NCBI GenBank assembly: GCA_017353825.1
Contig: JAFMSC010000126.1
Span: forward strand, 1-9,648
DNA from: Hyphomicrobiaceae bacterium
GTDB lineage: Bacteria; Pseudomonadota; Alphaproteobacteria; Rhizobiales; Hyphomicrobiaceae
Reading direction: 5' to 3'
Length of the DNA: 9,648 nucleotides
Shown: piece by piece, positions 6,172 through 9,648 of the stretch
Position numbering within the stretch: the first letter of the stretch is position 1
How the letters are laid out: each line of letters starts with the position of its first letter
Translations under genes and position numbers: made by a program
Notes under the pieces: model-generated
Seen by the model: only the letters and a program-made list of their open reading frames with translations
Databases searched by the model: none
Told to the model about the DNA's origin: nothing

Positions 6172-6579
6172 ATGCCCAACGCCCAGCAAAGTTTCATGCT
6201 CCTCTGGAAGCGCGTCGTCGCCGCGCTGTCGCTGGTCGCGGCTGCTCTGCTGGCCCCGACTGCACCGGCGGCCGTGGGCGGCGCCGGCCTGATCGGCTCA
6301 CGTGCAAGCCACGGCCAAGCTGTCGCGAGCTCTGCCAATCAGCTGATGGCCAGCATCGACGGCCTCGTCGAGGGCGGCGGCCGCAACTACCCGCTCGACG
6401 AGCCGCAAGCCGGCGGCCACGCCAAACCTTGCGTGCTGGCGGCATGGCCCGCGTTCCCAGCGCCTGAGCCCTCGTCGGTGGCGCCTACTCCAGATAGCGC
6501 CGCGCCCCTACCAGCCTTTGCCCCCCGGTCTGGCAAGAGCCGGGCGCCGCCGTGCACCAGCGCAATCGTCAGGATCTGA
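6172..6579 (+). CDS. Candidate RAPP-type translation-arrest leader peptide (ApdP-like) upstream of secDF
   Basis: The 135-residue product has a signal sequence: Lys13-Arg14, a hydrophobic core at about 15-29 (VVAALSLVAAALLAP), and a likely cleavage site at APA (31-33). The middle is low-complexity, rich in Ala, Pro, Gly and Ser, with no enzyme motif. Near the C-terminus lies RAPP (124-127, codons 6541-6552), followed by eight residues and TGA. Established knowledge: ApdP (alphaproteobacterial) and ApdA (actinobacterial) arrest peptides are secreted nascent chains encoded upstream of secDF that stall ribosomes at an RAPP/RAPG motif. Inference: this ORF is one of them, stalling with Pro126 in the P site and Pro127 in the A site until export force pulls the chain. 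It starts at the ATG at 6172; the ribosome-binding site is weak (GGCGGAG at 6151-6157 is far away), and Met9 is an alternative start. A stem-loop follows its stop, then secD. A plain secreted protein of unknown role remains possible. Confidence 0.75.
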   Translation: MPNAQQSFMLLWKRVVAALSLVAAALLAPTAPAAVGGAGLIGSRASHGQAVASSANQLMASIDGLVEGGGRNYPLDEPQAGGHAKPCVLAAWPAFPAPEPSSVAPTPDSAAPLPAFAPRSGKSRAPPCTSAIVRI

Positions 6580-6583
6580 CCGG

Positions 6584-6607
6584 GCCCGCCGGCTCTAGCC
6601 GGTGGGC
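6584..6607 (+). repeat. Stem-loop just after the leader ORF stop
   Basis: GCCCGCCGGC (6584-6593) pairs with GCCGGTGGGC (6598-6607) around a TCTA loop: ten pairs, one of them G-U. It begins four bases after the TGA at 6577-6579 and has no T-run. A ribosome terminating at the stop codon would cover and open the left arm, whereas one stalled at RAPP, about 25-30 bases earlier, would leave it folded. It may therefore be the element that senses the stall, or a Rho-related or stabilising hairpin. Confidence 0.55.
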
Positions 6608-6784
6608 AACGCCTCAATCCTAGTACGGTACAACGGCCCGCAGGTTTGCCGGCGCGCACGAGAGAGGCCAGAGCCTCCATCCACCGGCCGCCCGGCCCGA
6701 CCGGGCATATTAGGCGCAGTCAATTCCGGCCGTCGTCGCGCAGGGGCGCAGACGGCCACGCTTCCAGAGGGAGGCTTTCCTGCC
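6608..6784 (+). promoter_or_regulatory. secD leader with possible ribosome-binding-site sequestration
   Basis: The secD Shine-Dalgarno sequence (GAGGGAGG, 6767-6774) can pair with an upstream segment: AGAGCCTCC (6670-6678) with GGAGGCTTT (6770-6778), nine pairs including one G-U. The same anti-ribosome-binding segment can instead fold locally, GAGGC (6664-6668) with GCCTC (6673-6677). A separate hairpin, GCCCGG/CCGGGC (6690-6695, 6701-6706), lies between. CGCCCGGC (6689-6696) is also complementary to GCCGGGCG (6539-6546), which covers the first bases of the RAPP codons. These alternatives are what a stall-controlled switch would need. They were found by eye, and eight- to nine-base complementarities arise readily in GC-rich sequence. 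Confidence 0.4.
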
Positions 6785-8404
6785 ATGCTAAATTTTCCGC
6801 CGTGGAAGCAGTACACCATTCTCGGCATCTGCCTGGCCGGGCTCCTGGTGGTCTTGCCCAATTTCCTCTCCCAGCGAACGCTCGACCGCTGGCCGAGCTG
6901 GGTGCCCAGGCCGCAGCTCTCGCTCGGTCTCGACCTGCGCGGCGGCGCGCATCTGCTCTACGCCATGGAGACCAACGACGTGCGCAAGGACTGGCTTGAC
7001 AGCCTGGTCGGCGAAGCGCGCCAACGCCTCAAGGATGCCCAGATTGCCGTCAGCGCCGCCGGCGTCACCGGCAACGCCGTGCAGGTGCGCATCGCCAAGC
7101 CTGAAGACTCCGACGCAGCACTCAAGGCCCTGCGCCAGCTAATCCAGCCGCTCGGCAATCCCCTGCTCGGTGCATCGGGCTACGACGTGGAGGTGCAGAA
7201 GGATGAGAATGGCACGTTCACAATCACACCCACCGAGGCTGGCCTGAGACAGCGCGTCGGCAGCGCCGTCGACGCCGCCATCGAGACCGTGCGGCGACGT
7301 GTCGACGGCATGGGCACGAAGGAAGCGCACATTGTGCGCGAGGGCGAAGGCCGCATCCTGGTGCAGGTGCCGGGCCTGCAGGAGACGGCTGAGCTGGAGC
7401 GCCTGATCGGCGAGACCGCGCGCCTCTCCTTCCACGAGGTGAACGCCAATATCACGCCCGCGGAGGCCAAGGCCGGCAGGGTTCCCATCGGGTACCGGAT
7501 CTTTAAGGGCGCCGACAAGCGCGAAGGAGAGTATCTGCTGCGTGAGACGCCCGTCGTCCGTGGCGATGAGCTGACCGACGCTAAGGCTGCTTTCCACCCG
7601 CAGAACAACACGCCGATCGTTGATTTCACCTTCAATAACGCGGGTGCGCGCAAGTTCGCCAAGTTTACGCGCGAGCACATCGAGAAGCCATTCGCCATCG
7701 TGCTCGACGACAAGGTGATCTCGGCTCCGGTGATCCGCTCTGAGATCCCCAGCGGGCGGGGTTACATCGAGGGCAATTTCACGCCCGAGACGTCCACCAA
7801 ACTGGCGATCCAGCTCAAGTCCGGTGCGCTGCCCGCCAAGCTGTCGATCGCAGAGAAGCGCACCGTCGGCCCGTCGCTCGGCAACGACGCGATCGAGGCC
7901 GGCAAGCTCGCTGGCATCATCGGCGCTTTCGCGACCATCGTGCTTACCATCCTCTACTACGGCACGTTCGGCATCTTCGCCTGCATCGGCCTTGTCGTGC
8001 ACGGGGTGCTGACGGTGGCGCTGATGTCGATCTTTGGCTCGTCCCTGACCCTGCCAGGCATCGCCGGGCTCGTGCTTGGCATTGCCATGGCCGTGGACGC
8101 AAACGTGCTGATCTACGAGCGCATCCGCGAGGAGGTGCGCGCCGGCAAGTCGGCCATCGCCGCCATCGACGCCGGCTTCACGCGCGCCTTCGTCACGATC
8201 GCCGACTCCCAGCTCACGACACTGGCCTGCGCCCTTGTCATGTTCTGGCTCGGGGCCGGGCCGATCCGCGGCTTCGCGGTGACGCTGACGATCGGCATCT
8301 GCACCTCGATCTTCGCCTCAGTCACCGTCGTGCGACTGATCATCAACTACTGGCTCAATGCCCAGCCGCGCGCCAAGGGCAGCCCGCTGGTGCTCCCGGT
8401 TTAG
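6785..8404 (+). CDS. secD: Protein translocase subunit SecD
   Basis: SecD is the large subunit of the inner-membrane SecDF complex, which uses the proton gradient to pull preproteins through SecYEG on the periplasmic side. The 539-residue product has an N-terminal membrane helix (about 10-27), the conserved LGLDLRGG (47-54), and a large periplasmic P1 region. The RND-type membrane bundle starts near 374, with GIAMAVDANVLIYERIREE (432-450); Asp438 is the conserved acidic residue of helix four. The RAFVTIADSQLTTL segment (467-480) and two more helices follow. Length is normal for alphaproteobacteria. The ATG at 6785 has GAGGGAGG ten bases upstream. The same frame is open to a GTG at 6602, but that extension is basic, non-membrane sequence overlapping the leader structures. 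It is followed 15 bases later by secF and preceded by the arrest-peptide candidate rather than yajC. Confidence 0.97.
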   Translation: MLNFPPWKQYTILGICLAGLLVVLPNFLSQRTLDRWPSWVPRPQLSLGLDLRGGAHLLYAMETNDVRKDWLDSLVGEARQRLKDAQIAVSAAGVTGNAVQVRIAKPEDSDAALKALRQLIQPLGNPLLGASGYDVEVQKDENGTFTITPTEAGLRQRVGSAVDAAIETVRRRVDGMGTKEAHIVREGEGRILVQVPGLQETAELERLIGETARLSFHEVNANITPAEAKAGRVPIGYRIFKGADKREGEYLLRETPVVRGDELTDAKAAFHPQNNTPIVDFTFNNAGARKFAKFTREHIEKPFAIVLDDKVISAPVIRSEIPSGRGYIEGNFTPETSTKLAIQLKSGALPAKLSIAEKRTVGPSLGNDAIEAGKLAGIIGAFATIVLTILYYGTFGIFACIGLVVHGVLTVALMSIFGSSLTLPGIAGLVLGIAMAVDANVLIYERIREEVRAGKSAIAAIDAGFTRAFVTIADSQLTTLACALVMFWLGAGPIRGFAVTLTIGICTSIFASVTVVRLIINYWLNAQPRAKGSPLVLPV

Positions 8405-8419
8405 GACAAGGACAACGCC

Positions 8420-9388
8420 ATGCGCCTCATTCCCAATTTCAAGGGACACGACTTCTTCCCTCACGATCTGCGCGTGCCCTTCATGCGTTTCAAAGGGCTG
8501 TGCTTTGGGCTCTCCCTCCTAGCCATGGCGCTCTCGCTCGCCGTGATCTGGGTGAAGAGTTTCAACTACGGCGTCGACTTCACGGGCGGCACGGCGGTCG
8601 AGGTGCAGTCCAAGAGCGGGCCGGCCGACATCGCCCAGCTGCGCGACAAGCTGAACCGGCTCGGCGTAGGCTCGGTGCAGATCCAGAGCTTCGGGGCCCC
8701 GACTGACGTGCGCATCCGCGTCGAGCAGCAGAGGGGCCCAGAAGCTGACCAAAAGGCCGCCATAGCCAAGGTCACCGAGGCGCTCGGCGCGCAGTACGAG
8801 CTGCGGGGCGAGAATTCGGTCGGGCCCGCGGTGTCCGGCGAGCTGAGCTGGGCCGGGTTCATATCCGTCGTCGCCGGCCTGCTCGCCATCGTCGCCTACG
8901 TGTGGCTGCGCTTCGAGTGGCAGTTCGCACTCGGCGCCGTCGTGGCGCTGACGCACGATGTGCTGATCGTGGCGGGCATTTTTTCGCTCTTCCAGCTGGA
9001 GTTCGACCTGTCGATCGTGGCGGCGTTGCTCACCATCCTGGGTTACTCGGTCAACGACACGGTGGTGGTGTCGGATCGCATCCGCGAGAATTTGCGCAAA
9101 TACAAGCGGATGCGGCTCGACGAGCTTCTGAACCTCTCGATCAACGAGACACTGTCGCGCACGATCCTGACGGGCTGCACCGCGCTCGCCGTGTTGCTCG
9201 CGCTCTATATCTTCGGCGGCGAGGTGATCCGCAACTTCAACCTGGCGATGTTGCTCGGCGTCGTCGTTGGCACCTACTCCTCGGTGTTCATCGCCGCGCC
9301 GCTCCTGGGCTACCTCGGGGTCAAGCGCGAATGGACCGGCCCACCCAGGCCGGCCGGGGCCGCCGCGCAACGTGCGAAGGCCGCGTAG
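8420..9388 (+). CDS. secF: Protein translocase subunit SecF
   Basis: SecF pairs with SecD as the second half of the proton-driven translocation motor. The 322-residue product has helix one at about 26-45, the family motif GVDFTGGT (51-58), a small periplasmic P4 domain, and ENSVGPAVSGEL (131-142) leading into helix two. The conserved helix-four signature GYSVNDTVVVSDRIREN (208-224) has Asp213 as the likely proton-relay residue. ETLSRTILTGCTAL (243-256) and two further helices follow, ending in an Ala/Arg-rich cytosolic tail. AAGGA at 8408-8412, seven bases before the ATG, supports the start. The 15-base gap after the secD stop indicates tight co-translation. Length is normal and all expected motifs are present. 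Confidence 0.97.
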   Translation: MRLIPNFKGHDFFPHDLRVPFMRFKGLCFGLSLLAMALSLAVIWVKSFNYGVDFTGGTAVEVQSKSGPADIAQLRDKLNRLGVGSVQIQSFGAPTDVRIRVEQQRGPEADQKAAIAKVTEALGAQYELRGENSVGPAVSGELSWAGFISVVAGLLAIVAYVWLRFEWQFALGAVVALTHDVLIVAGIFSLFQLEFDLSIVAALLTILGYSVNDTVVVSDRIRENLRKYKRMRLDELLNLSINETLSRTILTGCTALAVLLALYIFGGEVIRNFNLAMLLGVVVGTYSSVFIAAPLLGYLGVKREWTGPPRPAGAAAQRAKAA

Positions 9389-9411
9389 CACCTCGTCTCG
9401 GCCATGGGTTC

Positions 9412-9447
9412 TCGGAGCGACGCGAGCACTTGCGAGCGGCGCTCCGA
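9412..9447. terminator. Weak hairpin between convergent secF and purA
   Basis: TCGGAGCG (9412-9419) and CGCTCCGA (9440-9447) are perfect eight-base arms around a 20-base loop containing a repeated GCGAG. It lies 23 bases after the secF stop, between genes converging from both sides. No T-run follows on either strand. It may define a 3' end, but the large loop makes it weaker than the other hairpins here. I see no gene in the rest of the 9389-9555 gap. Confidence 0.3.
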
Positions 9448-9555
9448 TCCGAGGCCTCGTCGAACACGCTGATCCGGGCGAACGTTCCCGCTCGCTTGAC
9501 GAGGTCCTGGACAGCCTCGCCTTCGGCCTGCCTTCCGGGGATGACGAGGTGAGTG

Positions 9556-9648
9556 TCAGTCCTCGAAGGGGTCCTTCATGAGGATGGTGTCGTCGCGCTC
9601 GGGGCTGGTCGAGAGCAGCGTGACGGGGCACTCGATCAGCTCTTCGAT
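9556..9648 (-). CDS. purA: Adenylosuccinate synthetase, C-terminal 30 residues (cut by window edge)
   Basis: The minus strand reads from the right edge to a TGA at 9556-9558: 30 residues beginning IEELIECPVTLLSTSPERDD and ending in TILMKDPFED. The segment P-V-x-L-L-S-T-S-P-x-R-x-D-T-I with a short acidic tail is the C-terminus I know for alphaproteobacterial PurA, corresponding to the VGPDR-type end in enterobacteria. The enzyme joins IMP and aspartate with GTP in the first committed step of AMP synthesis, in the cytoplasm. The fragment lacks the GTP-binding and catalytic parts, which lie outside the window, so the call rests on the tail alone. It converges on secF, 167 bases away. Confidence 0.75.
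   Translation of the reverse strand: MEELIECPVTLLSTSPERDDTILMKDPFED

Noticed and set aside
5899..6189. 96-codon minus-strand ORF in the divergent intergenic region
   Set aside because: It has no ribosome-binding site or recognisable domain, overlaps the start of the leader ORF and covers palindromic regulatory-looking DNA.
6602..6784. Extra 61 codons at the start of secD (GTG at 6602)
   Set aside because: The extension is arginine/proline-rich and would displace the N-terminal membrane helix. GAGGGAGG directly precedes the ATG at 6785.
7139..8002. 287-codon minus-strand ORF
   Set aside because: It is wholly antisense to secD and has no membrane or domain signature of its own.
8519..9631. 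370-codon minus-strand ORF
   Set aside because: It lies antisense to secF, whose motifs are unmistakable, and its far end overlaps the purA tail in another frame.
1..9648. tRNA, rRNA, CRISPR array, transposase or insertion-sequence ends
   Set aside because: Reading both strands showed no cloverleaf, no spaced direct repeats and no transposase motifs or flanking duplications.

Overview
The window is high-GC DNA with tightly packed, Shine-Dalgarno-led genes. RecJ, SecD/SecF and the adenylosuccinate synthetase tail all look alphaproteobacterial, most likely Hyphomicrobiales (Rhizobiales). The order-level assignment is inferred from protein flavour and gene style, not from a search.

Layout. Positions 1-345 (minus) hold the N-terminal part of an unrecognised membrane protein that runs off the left edge. 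Positions 346-971 are a lower-GC stretch with no convincing gene. recJ (972-2798, plus) encodes the single-strand DNA exonuclease. A probable two-gene unit follows: an exported monohaem cytochrome c fused to a virginiamycin-B-lyase-like beta-propeller (2979-4211), then a Tat-type alpha/beta hydrolase (4284-5300). A flavin-reductase-like protein (5337-5885, minus) converges on the hydrolase; a long hairpin lies over the hydrolase stop codon. After a 286-bp divergent intergenic region come a 135-codon exported small ORF (6172-6579), secD (6785-8404) and secF (8420-9388). The last 93 bases are the 3' end of purA on the minus strand.

The main discovery candidate is the small ORF before secD. It has an N-terminal signal sequence, a Pro/Ala-rich body and an Arg-Ala-Pro-Pro (RAPP) motif nine residues from its C-terminus, and it lies directly upstream of secDF. 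That is the architecture of the ApdP/ApdA class of translation-arrest peptides, in which a nascent secretory chain stalls the ribosome and monitors export capacity. The leader between it and secD contains a stem-loop just after the ORF stop, a segment able to pair with the secD ribosome-binding site, and a segment complementary to the RAPP codons. These could form a stall-controlled switch for SecDF expression. yajC, the usual upstream partner of secDF, is absent from this position.

The cytochrome-propeller and the hydrolase are both predicted to be exported and may act together in the periplasm on an unknown small molecule. The lyase-type histidines recalled from true Vgb are replaced, so streptogramin resistance is unlikely. 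Several genes end in stem-loops with no T-run.
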